This document shows positions 7,522-15,282 of a DNA stretch of 57,865 bases, piece after piece. The position numbers and the translations under genes were made by a program. The stretch's first letter is position 1. Each line of letters begins with the position of its first letter. This DNA is from Fusibacter paucivorans (GTDB taxonomy: Bacteria > Bacillota > Clostridia > Peptostreptococcales > Acidaminobacteraceae): contig NZ_JAHBCL010000029.1 of the NCBI RefSeq assembly GCF_018390735.1, positions 1 through 57,865 of the forward strand, read 5' to 3'. Under the pieces are notes generated by a model, which was given only the letters and a program-made list of their open reading frames with translations, made no database searches and was not told where the DNA came from.

Positions 7522-8706
7522 TTAGCGATCATCTTCTTCACTGTTATTTTCGTCGTTAAACTCATCCAAGAGTTCATACTGATTGATAACATCACGTTTT
7601 GCATTGCGGCGATGAGCCGAATAGAGCTGCGTCGTCGTCACATTTTCATGATCCAGCAGGTTCTGTACATCATAGATTGAAAACCCGTACTGAATCAGCG
7701 AAGACGCAGCGGTGGCACGCAGTTTATGCGGACTGTATCCCTTATCTCGCGGCACCTGCATAGCAATGGATGTGTATTTTTTAACGAGATCGCGTATCGC
7801 GCGTACCGTCATACGTTTGCCTTGGAGCGATAAAAACAGGGCATCATCATTATTTTGAGGTGCTGAACGCTCCAGATGTATATACTCATCAATCACTTTG
7901 ATAGCTGACTGATTTAACGGCATCGTCGTTTCTTTGCCGCGTTTTCTAAAAATCCTGAATTCACCTCTGGCATAATTAAAAGAACTGATATTCAGCTGCT
8001 GAAGCTCACTCACGCGTAGACCATAGGTCGTAAAGAGAATTAAAATCGCCTTATCACGGCGTTTTGTCTTCTCCCAGTACTGTTTTTCCTTATCGGTGAG
8101 CTTTTCACCGGTTTCGACAGCTTTCAGCATCATGGCAACTTCTTCAATCTCAAGTCGTTTAATCGCATCAGGCTGTGGCTTAGGCATTTTTATCGGATTA
8201 AAACCTTCGGTAATATTGGTTGTTAACAGCTCGTTGCGATAGAGAAATTTAAAGAGCACGCTTAGTGAGGAACGTTTCCTTGCCAGCGCCCGCGTATTGT
8301 TTTCGATAATATAATCGGCATTTTCTGTCTCGACTATATAACGCGTACAATAATCACCCAAGAAAATATTAATATCCTTGGCTGTCAGCTGATAAAACGC
8401 GTCTGCCTCAATCTGAGCCATCTCTTCATAATGTTCAAATTTTGGATGGTGTTCAATGAGATATTGGCAAAAAAACTGTAGATCACTGAGGTATGCCAAA
8501 CGACTGTTAATCGCAATGGCATTCTTCAAATACAGAAAATAATCGGTGAGAAAGTAGGGCAATCGCTTTTCAATGGCCATACATTGATTGAGCGTTTCAT
8601 TGCGCTTAATCAAAATATTATCCGGCACATCTGATTTATTATATAGTTTCTGAATAGGCTTTTTATTTTTTGCAGCCGTGTCTGAAACAATTTTCTTACG
8701 TGCCAT
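7522..8706 (-). CDS. Tyrosine site-specific recombinase
   Basis: A 394-residue phage-integrase-family recombinase. An N-terminal SAM-like core-binding domain (about residues 50-170) precedes a catalytic domain with the expected residues: Arg in TYGLRVSEL, Lys in FRKRGKE, His and Arg in PHKLRATAAS, His in LLDHENVTTTQ, and the nucleophile Tyr in QLYSAH. The tail is very acidic (DEFNDENNSEEDDR). ATG 8706 has GGAGG nine bases upstream; the frame stays open to 8853, but that extension is hydrophobic leader sequence without a ribosome site. No excisionase, phage genes or att-like repeats lie nearby, so a chromosomal XerC/D-like or inversion role is possible. It is longer than typical XerC (about 300 residues). 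Confidence 0.85.
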   Translation of the reverse strand: MARKKIVSDTAAKNKKPIQKLYNKSDVPDNILIKRNETLNQCMAIEKRLPYFLTDYFLYLKNAIAINSRLAYLSDLQFFCQYLIEHHPKFEHYEEMAQIEADAFYQLTAKDINIFLGDYCTRYIVETENADYIIENNTRALARKRSSLSVLFKFLYRNELLTTNITEGFNPIKMPKPQPDAIKRLEIEEVAMMLKAVETGEKLTDKEKQYWEKTKRRDKAILILFTTYGLRVSELQQLNISSFNYARGEFRIFRKRGKETTMPLNQSAIKVIDEYIHLERSAPQNNDDALFLSLQGKRMTVRAIRDLVKKYTSIAMQVPRDKGYSPHKLRATAASSLIQYGFSIYDVQNLLDHENVTTTQLYSAHRRNAKRDVINQYELLDEFNDENNSEEDDR

Positions 8707-8856
8707 TCGAGAACCTCCAATAAAATAATTTGAATAATTGCTAGGAAATAAAAAGAAATAATTAATCAAGTGCATTGCAACGACAATGACTTGGGCATTA
8801 AGTAGCAATGGATAGCTATATAAAAGCCGGATCGAGTATGGTCGTAACGCCAACGC

Positions 8857-8933
8857 AACTATTCTTTAAATGTATATTTAGGGAATAGTTGATAGCTTTT
8901 CTTTAGTATACTTGATTTTAATCGCTTTGTAAA
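8857..8933 (-). promoter_or_regulatory. Promoter and long leader of the recombinase gene
   Basis: On the minus strand TTTACA (8933-8928) and TATACT (8910-8905) are spaced by 17 bases. Transcription would start near 8898, leaving a leader of about 190 bases before ATG 8706. The leader's first part carries an inverted repeat, AACTATTC/GAATAGTT (8883-8890 with 8857-8864). The rest of 8707-9084 shows nothing else beyond the terminator listed separately. Confidence 0.6.
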
Positions 8934-8987
8934 CCGTTAATTATTAAATGAAAATCATGAACCTACAAACCACCCTTAGCTCAACAC

Positions 8988-9059
8988 AAAAAAGCATTTC
9001 AACATCCTTTATACGCTCAACATTTCGTTTCACATTTCAAAGATGTAAAATGCTTTTTC
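8988..9059. terminator. Long-loop terminator hairpin
   Basis: AAAAAAGCATTT near 8988-9000 pairs with AAATGCTTTTT near 9048-9059 across a loop of about 45 bases. T runs occur on both strands. It lies just past the stop codon of the minus-strand gene ending at 9085. The large loop makes it weaker than a compact terminator. Confidence 0.5.
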
Positions 9060-9084
9060 ATCATTATAAATCATAAATCACAAA

Positions 9085-9861
9085 TTATTCTTTAATCATT
9101 ACCAAATCATCACGCCTAACAATCTCCGTCAGTTCCGGTACATGGTCGTAATAGATTGTCTCATGTTGATATGTAAATACAGCACTCGTCACTGGCCACC
9201 AATTGAGATCAGGCTGTAATACATTATATATAAGTGTACGTTCAGTTGAACCGCCACCAGATGATCCTTGGAAATATCGATTAAGCCAGCCGCGGTATTG
9301 ATCATCGTTTTCCGCGTTTGGCAATTCTTCTAAATTTATATAAGCACAGTAACCATCTGTTTCAGAATCGCTTTCCAGTTTTTCCAATTGAATTGGTAAA
9401 TAGTCAAATATTTCAGCACTCATACGTTGTATGACATCATTCAACATATTTTCGGCATCATTTGCCGTTATGTCTGACATCCCAGATGCATTTAACAGCG
9501 TTTCGTTATTTATAAAGTAAAGCATTTGAGGGTTCCACATATCATCAAAAGCATACAAGTGAATGTATTTGCCGCTATCGATGCCTTCTGCTGCCATAAT
9601 CGCCATTTGATCTGCAAGAATGGTTTGATAATGAGTCACTTTGTCACTCTGCGCTTCTGCAATGGCTTCATACAACTTCAACTGCTGGTTTTCAGCTTGC
9701 TGTGTTGATTGAATCGCATCTATTTGTGATTTCAACGCCGTTAATTGAGATAACAGCTGCTGATTTTCTGTTGTTAAACGACTAGACGAAAAACTGCCAT
9801 ACCAAATTGTACCGATTATAATGATGATGAGCCCGATCATTACAATATGCTCTTTTTTCAA
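9085..9861 (-). CDS. Membrane-anchored coiled-coil protein, possible GerMN domain
   Basis: A 258-residue protein with one N-terminal membrane anchor (VMIGLIIIIIGTIWYGSF), a coiled coil at about residues 30-75 rich in Gln/Leu, and an extracytoplasmic C-terminal domain. The final segment (RTLIYNVLQPDLNWWPVTSAVF and following strands) is reminiscent of the GerMN fold found in spore germination and sporulation proteins, but the match is weak and by eye only. The ribosome site AGGAGGGG precedes ATG 9861. The gene is monocistronic, with its own terminator downstream. Confidence 0.55.
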   Translation of the reverse strand: MKKEHIVMIGLIIIIIGTIWYGSFSSSRLTTENQQLLSQLTALKSQIDAIQSTQQAENQQLKLYEAIAEAQSDKVTHYQTILADQMAIMAAEGIDSGKYIHLYAFDDMWNPQMLYFINNETLLNASGMSDITANDAENMLNDVIQRMSAEIFDYLPIQLEKLESDSETDGYCAYINLEELPNAENDDQYRGWLNRYFQGSSGGGSTERTLIYNVLQPDLNWWPVTSAVFTYQHETIYYDHVPELTEIVRRDDLVMIKE

Positions 9862-9912
9862 GGCTATCCCCTCCTATATCCTACCTATATCAACTAATTG
9901 ATTAATACTTCA

Positions 9913-9958
9913 TAATTATTGTACCTAATTATTTACTTAATTATTGTACCTAATTATT
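9913..9958. repeat. Two 21-bp direct repeats upstream of the coiled-coil protein gene
   Basis: The same 21-base unit, containing ATTATTGTACCTAATTATT, occurs at 9913-9933 and 9938-9958, separated by TACT, so the period is 25 bases. It is in the promoter region of the minus-strand gene starting at 9861. It could be a tandem protein-binding site or a simple duplication. Confidence 0.7.
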
Positions 9959-9985
9959 ATTGTATTTAAAAAAAGTATCTGAAAA

Positions 9986-10918
9986 TCAAATCAAAACGGC
10001 CGAATCGTAAACGCCGTCAAGCAAATTGGCAATAATGACATCCGGCATTTTTTCACCAAAATAAGCCAAGAAGCTCAATCTAAAAATGAGTGCAATTGCG
10101 TCTTTTTCAATCTCGTTTAATGGGCGCACTTGTTCATAAGCACTGATAAAATCATTCAAATAAGCAAAACCGCTTTCCCATTGAAATGGCTTACCATTGA
10201 CAATATACGTATTGAGAATTGCTGTTTGTACCAATTCATTGACGTACTTTTCACGTCCCATTAAGTTAAAATCAACAATGCCGACTACGTTTTCCTCAGC
10301 ATCAAATGCTAAATTGTATTGCCCAAAGTCACCGTGGACAATCCCTTCAGGCAAAAGTGCCCAAATGCCTCTAAGTTTATTCCGTACAGCATGGTAGCGA
10401 TTGAGATGTTCCGGCAACCGTTCTGTCAAACGTTCAATTTTTCTGGACACTGCATCGTAATCATACAGCGTATTCGTAAGATTGCTGCCAAATATTCGCC
10501 ACTGAGAACCACTCTTCATCTGGCACTCAAAAGCTTCAGACCATTTATGGATATTGCCGAGCATCACTCCGATTCCATGCAGTTTCAAATCAGAAAATGC
10601 CGTCTTTCTAAACATACTGCATTTCGCTTCAATCGTCAATGGATACCCCGCCAACATGCAAAAGGGTTCACCCTCTATTGTCAATCGATACGGCATCGTC
10701 TGAATACCTTTTGCCTCTAAGAATTCTTTAAAGAGCTGCTGTTGCCAAAGGCGATTAGCATCGACAAAATGATCATGATGAATTTTTACAATATATGAAT
10801 CACCTGTTGCCGTCGTCATACTGTAAACTTCATTATACCCCTCTTCGCATTTTAAACATTCAAACATCACACCTTCTAAATGATATGCATTTTGAATAAC
10901 GGATTCCAGTGCTTTCAT
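9986..10918 (-). CDS. Phosphotransferase of the APH/choline-kinase fold
   Basis: A 310-residue small-molecule kinase of the aminoglycoside phosphotransferase superfamily. The catalytic loop is GIVHGDFGQYNLAF and the metal-binding Asp is in VGIVDFNLMG. A nucleotide-binding lysine is probably the one in YIVKIHHDHF. Substrate cannot be told; related proteins act on homoserine, choline or sugars as often as on antibiotics. ATG 10918 is chosen; a TTG immediately before it is better spaced from AAGGAG, so the start may be three bases earlier. The gene lies only about 30 bases downstream of a terminator that ends the preceding gene. Confidence 0.75.
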   Translation of the reverse strand: MKALESVIQNAYHLEGVMFECLKCEEGYNEVYSMTTATGDSYIVKIHHDHFVDANRLWQQQLFKEFLEAKGIQTMPYRLTIEGEPFCMLAGYPLTIEAKCSMFRKTAFSDLKLHGIGVMLGNIHKWSEAFECQMKSGSQWRIFGSNLTNTLYDYDAVSRKIERLTERLPEHLNRYHAVRNKLRGIWALLPEGIVHGDFGQYNLAFDAEENVVGIVDFNLMGREKYVNELVQTAILNTYIVNGKPFQWESGFAYLNDFISAYEQVRPLNEIEKDAIALIFRLSFLAYFGEKMPDVIIANLLDGVYDSAVLI

Positions 10919-10946
10919 CAATGTGCAGTTCTCCTTCGATTGCAAA

Positions 10947-10972
10947 AAAAATACCCGTTAAAGGGTATTTTA
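10947..10972 (-). terminator. Terminator overlapping the preceding stop codon
   Basis: On the minus strand AAAATACCC (10971-10963) pairs with GGGTATTTT (10955-10947) around a four-base loop and is followed by further T. The TAA of the upstream STAS-like gene (10972-10970) lies within the base of the stem, so terminating ribosomes could interfere with folding. Confidence 0.75.
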
Positions 10973-11335
10973 ATTTAGTTTTTCATCCATCCAAACCTTG
11001 AGCTCATCTTCAGATCTGAAAATATGAAATTCTCTTTCCGTGAGCTTTCCAATTGCTTCAATCGCCATTTTTTGCAATAAATTTGCACGGTAAAAGGCAG
11101 ATAATGAAATGAATGGCTTATGTTTCGTCGACATCGCTTCAAAGAGGCGCGTAACCTTACGATCAAACATCACATTTTCAATATTCGTGATGACAACGAT
11201 GTTATCTTCGCCACTATTTACAATTTCATGATGTGTCGCATCGAAAGCATCCATCAAAGCATCTTGGTCAAGGTTGGAAAAATCGACTTTTAGGACATTG
11301 TAGCCCTTTCCAGTTTCCCATTTCAATCTTTCCAT
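10970..11335 (-). CDS. STAS/SpoIIAA-like domain protein
   Basis: A 121-residue single-domain protein with alternating strands and helices. It contains a central VVITNIENVMFDRKVTRLFEAM, a basic stretch (KHKPFISLSAFYRANLLQKM) and a C-terminal FRSEDELKVWMDEKLN helix. This organisation is typical of the small STAS/SpoIIAA-like proteins of unknown function. The conserved serine phosphorylation motif of true anti-anti-sigma factors is not obvious. A promoter lies upstream (11384-11413) and AGGAGA precedes ATG 11335. The assignment is by fold pattern. Confidence 0.55.
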   Translation of the reverse strand: MERLKWETGKGYNVLKVDFSNLDQDALMDAFDATHHEIVNSGEDNIVVITNIENVMFDRKVTRLFEAMSTKHKPFISLSAFYRANLLQKMAIEAIGKLTEREFHIFRSEDELKVWMDEKLN

Positions 11336-11383
11336 AAGCGTCTCCTACTTTTTTATTCCCCAAAGTAAAGATCCCCTAATTTT

Positions 11384-11413
11384 ATTATACCCAAAATGAC
11401 CTTCAATAATCAA
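11384..11413 (-). promoter_or_regulatory. Promoter of the STAS-like gene
   Basis: On the minus strand TTGATT (11413-11408) and TATAAT (11389-11384) are spaced by 18 bases, about 50 bases before ATG 11335. The remaining spacer up to 11586 shows no other feature. Confidence 0.6.
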
Positions 11414-11586
11414 CGCGCCATCAGCCTCTAACAATTGAGCCATTCGTACGAAAGCTATTCAGCATTTTGTCCTATATTACGAATCAAACATTGCGCATTT
11501 CAAACATTTCGCATTCTATTGTATCTTTATGTCGCGATATGAGCCAGACACCAATCTCACGAAACGCATAGCATCATACGCATGTA

Positions 11587-12408
11587 TTACATTTTAACAA
11601 AACGATCAATCTCAGCAATCGTCTTTTCAACATGTTCTTCCTGTATCATGTGTGTACTATTTTCAAACGTTACAATTTCAACTGGTGCCGAAGCATTGGC
11701 CTTGATGAATTCAGCTGTCTTAATCGAATAAAGCGGATTATCAGGCAAGAAATATGAAACAGGTACAGTAATCGCCTTAATATCCTCGCGATAATCATTG
11801 TACATCATGGAATTCCAGAAACAAATCAATGCCTGATGGTCATTCACGCCCACTAAGCCCGGTGCAACCAGTTCTTTCAATTCTTCCGGCAGTGCGCCAA
11901 AATCAGGCAATACAAGCTTCCAGAAACGCCACATGAAATCACTTAGGGACATGCTCATCAGTTCCATGTCGCTTAAATAATCACTCATTTTATAAGCACC
12001 ACACAGCAAACCGGCATCCCAATCACCTTCATTAACAAGTTTTGGACTCATGTCCATCAACACGACCTTTTTAAGTCGATCACAACCAAATTGTTTCACA
12101 TAGCTGTAAATGGTTGCAGCACCCATTGAGTGTCCAATGAGTACGACTTTCTCAAGCCCCAAGTAATCCAGCAGCGCATTAAGATCTCTCCCCAATTGAT
12201 CAATCGTAAAACCGCCTTTTGGTGCAGATGAAGCGCCATGTCCTCTATGATCATAACTAATACATTGATATTGTTTTCTCAGTTCTTTAACAACTGGTGC
12301 AAAAGTCTTTGTTGAACAAGACCAACCATGGATAAACACCAAAGGGTCACCTGCTCCTACGACCTCATAATAAAGTTTCGTAAAATCTTCCGTTGCAAAA
12401 TATGCCAT
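11587..12408 (-). CDS. Alpha/beta hydrolase
   Basis: A 273-residue cytoplasmic hydrolase. The oxyanion region is VFIHGWSCS, the nucleophile elbow LIGHSMGA, the acid is probably the Asp in YFLPDNPLY, and the catalytic His is in ENSTHMIQEEH. The cap at about residues 125-205 is helical. Such enzymes cleave esters, lactones or C-C bonds; the substrate is unknown. ATG 12408 follows AAAGGAGA by eight bases and is preferred over the frame's upstream ATG at 12426. It is divergent from a LysR regulator at 12773, the usual arrangement for a regulator controlling its neighbour. Confidence 0.82.
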   Translation of the reverse strand: MAYFATEDFTKLYYEVVGAGDPLVFIHGWSCSTKTFAPVVKELRKQYQCISYDHRGHGASSAPKGGFTIDQLGRDLNALLDYLGLEKVVLIGHSMGAATIYSYVKQFGCDRLKKVVLMDMSPKLVNEGDWDAGLLCGAYKMSDYLSDMELMSMSLSDFMWRFWKLVLPDFGALPEELKELVAPGLVGVNDHQALICFWNSMMYNDYREDIKAITVPVSYFLPDNPLYSIKTAEFIKANASAPVEIVTFENSTHMIQEEHVEKTIAEIDRFVKM

Positions 12409-12662
12409 GATACATCTCCTTTCCATTCAATCAAGCTTTTCATGTCGCCTATTGCGTTCGTTGAATAGGAAATATCATGATCCGGATTATATGTGAGTCA
12501 ATTAACCGTTGCCATCACACACATGATGCTTCCTTTATCTTTATCATATATCAGAAGCTGCACGAATACTAATATCTATTATACTTGCGATTGATAACCT
12601 TGAGTTATGGATTAATGCCTACTATAATAAGAATATATGACAATCATAAAAGCATGTGCTGC

Positions 12663-12682
12663 CACGCCGGTCACCGGTCGTG
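12663..12682. promoter_or_regulatory. Inverted repeat in the hydrolase/LysR divergent region
   Basis: The perfect palindrome CCGGTCACCGG (12667-12677) is flanked by CACG and CGTG, giving an imperfect 20-base dyad that stands out from the AT-rich surroundings. It is about 95 bases before the LysR start and 255 before the hydrolase start. LysR sites usually have a T-N11-A dyad; this one fits only loosely. The rest of 12409-12772 holds no gene. Confidence 0.45.
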
Positions 12683-12772
12683 CATGTTCGCGAAAAATTG
12701 ATGCGAAAGCACTCGGTACATGAGCATTGACAGCTGCATCACACCATAGAAACTATAAGGGAGGTTATCACC

Positions 12773-13687
12773 ATGGATATCCGCGAGATGAAATATATTA
12801 AGGAAATTCAATTAACCGGTCATTTTACCAAGGCAGCAGAAAACCTATATATCTCTCAACCCGCACTCAGCAAGGCCGTCAAAAGAATTGAAGCAAATCT
12901 AGGTATTAAGCTCTTCCAAAAATCCGGGGTCAAAAATGTATTAACGCTTCAAGGTGAAGCACTTATTAAAATGATTGATCCCGTTCTTGAAGCTTATCAC
13001 CAGTTTGAAAAATCAGTCAAGTCGATCCAGACAAACCATGCCTTTGTCAATTTTGGCTTTACCCCTTATTACTGCACACCTTTCACCACGATGTTCCTAT
13101 ACGCATTTAAAGAAGCATTTCCAGAAATCGTCGTCAATGTCGTTGAAGCATCTCAGAACATCCTAGCACAGAAAATACTCAATGGTGAAATTGACGTCAC
13201 CATGACCGAAGCGATTATGCCATCACCAGGCATTGATGTCTATTCGGGTTTTCAAGATGACGTCGCCATCGCAATCGGCGAAAAAAATGCGTATTATGAT
13301 CGTGAAAGTGTTACTTTTGAGGAGTTAAAAGGTCAAACATTTAATATGATTACCAACAGCCAAATTCTTTACAATCAAATTATGAAAGGCTGCTTAAAAG
13401 CCGGGTATTCACCCAGCATCGGTTATCAAAGTTCTCAAATTGGATTACTTCTTCAAAGAACCTGCACCGAGGACGGTATTTGCATCTTTAACCGACCAAT
13501 GATCTACGATAACATCTCAGCCAATCCAGCTTTTAAAGCACTTCGCATCGTCGGTATCGACCCGCCTCCTCAGTGTTTCTGCTATGTATCTTATCGCAAA
13601 GATGCCAATATCACACGTGAACTCGGTGCTTTTCTGGCGCACATTACCACAGCGCTTACTGAGGACACAAAAACGCGCATTCTTTAA
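12773..13687 (+). CDS. LysR-family transcriptional regulator
   Basis: A 304-residue regulator. The N-terminal winged helix is unmistakable (HFTKAAENLYISQPALSKAVKRIE, LGIKLFQKSG), followed by a linker helix and a periplasmic-binding-protein-like effector domain from about residue 90. GGGAGG precedes ATG 12773. It is divergent from the alpha/beta hydrolase, the most likely target. The co-inducer is unknown. Confidence 0.9.
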   Translation: MDIREMKYIKEIQLTGHFTKAAENLYISQPALSKAVKRIEANLGIKLFQKSGVKNVLTLQGEALIKMIDPVLEAYHQFEKSVKSIQTNHAFVNFGFTPYYCTPFTTMFLYAFKEAFPEIVVNVVEASQNILAQKILNGEIDVTMTEAIMPSPGIDVYSGFQDDVAIAIGEKNAYYDRESVTFEELKGQTFNMITNSQILYNQIMKGCLKAGYSPSIGYQSSQIGLLLQRTCTEDGICIFNRPMIYDNISANPAFKALRIVGIDPPPQCFCYVSYRKDANITRELGAFLAHITTALTEDTKTRIL

Positions 13688-13709
13688 ACATTTAAAAAAA
13701 TGCGCGCTT
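13674..13709 (+). terminator. Possible terminator overlapping the LysR stop
   Basis: CGCGCATT (13674-13681) pairs with AATGCGCG (13699-13706) across a 17-base A-rich loop that contains the stop codon, followed by CTTTCG. The T run is short, so termination may be weak. Confidence 0.4.
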
Positions 13710-13790
13710 TCGTCAACGATGCATCAATACGCCATACGGCATCGTCGCTTTATTTTGATTTCTGTTAATTGAGTGCCCTTTTCACGCATC

Positions 13791-14312
13791 TCAATTATAA
13801 TGTTCTGCTTTAAATCCAAGCATATGCGTCAGACGATCCTGCTTAATAATCCAGCTGAAAATCGGCACGCCAGCAAGCGTAATGACGACGAATTCGCCTA
13901 CAGCAACCATTACCGTCCAGAACCAAAATGATTCCGGCGCACCAAACACCACTGTAATCTCAAACGCAATGATAAAGCTAAAAATAGCCGGCCATAAACT
14001 CGCGACAATTAATCCTTTTAAGTTGTATCCAAGCACTTGCCGCGTCTTATAAATCATCAACAATGCGACAAGTGAAGAAAAAGAGCCGAACACCGCATCA
14101 ATAATGCCATAGGGGCCCATTAAGTTCGCCATAAAGCAGCCGAGTACCAGACCGGGAATATAGAGCGGATCAATAAAAGCCAGCAGCACCATCACTTCAG
14201 ATACTCTAAACTGAACCGCTTCATAACTTAAAAAATAAAATGCAAAAGTAATGACGACGTAGAGCGCTGCAACCAGCGCTGTTTTTACGAGAAAATGCGT
14301 GTTACGCTTCAT
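13791..14312 (-). CDS. queT: QueT family transporter (queuosine precursor uptake)
   Basis: A 173-residue membrane protein with about five or six spans that matches the QueT family (substrate-binding S component of energy-coupling-factor transporters for queuosine precursors). Typical are the basic N-terminus, TALVAALYVVIT in the first span, YEAVQFRVSEVMVLLAFIDP and LGCFMANLMGPYGIIDAVFGS. Its ATG at 14312 lies inside the end of the upstream radical SAM gene (11-base overlap), with GGAGG inside that gene, so the two are translationally coupled. A preQ1 riboswitch heads the operon, which supports queuosine-precursor transport. Generic ECF energising subunits are not in the window. Confidence 0.88.
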   Translation of the reverse strand: MKRNTHFLVKTALVAALYVVITFAFYFLSYEAVQFRVSEVMVLLAFIDPLYIPGLVLGCFMANLMGPYGIIDAVFGSFSSLVALLMIYKTRQVLGYNLKGLIVASLWPAIFSFIIAFEITVVFGAPESFWFWTVMVAVGEFVVITLAGVPIFSWIIKQDRLTHMLGFKAEHYN

Positions 14313-15012
14313 GAGAATTGCCTCCTACACCAAAATCAGTATTATGCCAAAGTATTTCGATATTCGCTAATTTTTCAAGCGCACCATACGTATTGTGAAA
14401 CCATTCGATCAAATCTTTATCCGCCTTTATAGGCGTTGAATTATTTTGGAAGATATTGATACACCCATACTTAAAATTTTTTAATAGGATCTCAATATCG
14501 CGATGAATCATCGCTTTTGTCTGCCCTTGAATACCAACCAACAGACAAATACTTTCAAAATGTGATGCCACTTCGCTGGGCGCATTAAAATAGACACCCT
14601 TTTTTAGCACCTTATTCCGAAAATCATCATCGAATGTCTCAATACCCGTTTTAAAGACAATGGGTACTGTAAAACGCTTTCGAAACGCTTCCAGTTCATG
14701 CTTGTACTGATAATGCGCTTCAAAATACAGTTTTTCAATGGCTTTTTCTGTTACGATGGCTTGGATGTCTGATAGTGTTTCATTTGGCAATTCCATGCAA
14801 CTGCCCGAATTAATAATTTCCAGTTGACGATGTATACCTGTTACACGCTTTATAACCTTTTTGTTCATACGAATGTTCTCTTGCACATTGACATCATTAT
14901 CACTGATGTAATCACAAAAAGAACAAAGCCCCCAATGACATGGTCTGCTTTTCAACAGCAGCATTTCACGGGGGTTTTTCATCTCAATAACACTATAACG
15001 TTCTATTGACAA
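14302..15012 (-). CDS. Radical SAM protein in preQ1-controlled operon (queuosine salvage candidate)
   Basis: A protein of about 236 residues. Near the N-terminus is PCHWGLCSFCDY, a cysteine triad with spacing C-x4-C-x2-C rather than the common C-x3-C-x2-C; the aromatic after the last spacing fits radical SAM enzymes. A partial TIM-barrel follows (FKTGIETFDD; CINIFQNNSTPIK). It overlaps queT and is headed by a preQ1-I riboswitch, so a role in releasing or modifying queuine from salvaged queuosine (as for the QueL-type radical SAM lyases reported from Clostridia) is a reasonable inference. The frame opens at TTG 15021, but that abuts the ribosome site; TTG 15012 is nine bases after AAGGGG and is preferred. 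Confidence 0.75.
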   Translation of the reverse strand: MSIERYSVIEMKNPREMLLLKSRPCHWGLCSFCDYISDNDVNVQENIRMNKKVIKRVTGIHRQLEIINSGSCMELPNETLSDIQAIVTEKAIEKLYFEAHYQYKHELEAFRKRFTVPIVFKTGIETFDDDFRNKVLKKGVYFNAPSEVASHFESICLLVGIQGQTKAMIHRDIEILLKNFKYGCINIFQNNSTPIKADKDLIEWFHNTYGALEKLANIEILWHNTDFGVGGNSHEA

Positions 15013-15021
15013 ATTAATCAA

Positions 15022-15058
15022 CCCCTTGTTTTTTTAGTGGGTACCAAGGAAACACTAT
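15022..15058 (-). ncRNA. PreQ1-I riboswitch, translational type
   Basis: Reading the minus strand, TAGTG (15057-15053) pairs with CACTA (15039-15035) to make P1. The loop TTTCCTTG follows the 5' arm. After the 3' arm comes an A-rich tail and then CAAGG (15028-15024), which can pair with CCTTG in the loop to form the P2 pseudoknot. This is the architecture of class I preQ1 riboswitches. The 3' pseudoknot strand overlaps the AAGGGG ribosome site of the radical SAM gene, so ligand binding should block translation. Confidence 0.85.
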
Positions 15059-15071
15059 ACAGACAGACAAA

Positions 15072-15099
15072 ATTATACCATAAAACGCAATAAAGTAAA
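15072..15099 (-). promoter_or_regulatory. Promoter of the riboswitch operon
   Basis: On the minus strand TTTACT (15099-15094) and TATAAT (15077-15072) are spaced by 16 bases, just upstream of the riboswitch. The transcript would start only a few bases before the aptamer. Between here and 15282 no further gene is seen. Confidence 0.65.
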
Positions 15100-15282
15100 G
15101 CATTAAATGACTTCAATATTTGATTATACTTGTAATATCCAAAATGATAAACAGCTGTCTGACATCATACGTTCGCTTTGCGGTTACAATTGTCTTCTTG
15201 TCATACATGCGTTTTGAGCACCTTTTTTCTTGTCTGATGTCTTAACAAAGATATTTTTACAAAACGGCAGAGAATGATATTG

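Noticed and set aside
8707-8853. N-terminal extension of the recombinase up to 8853
   Set aside because: Hydrophobic, no ribosome site; ATG 8706 has GGAGG at good spacing.
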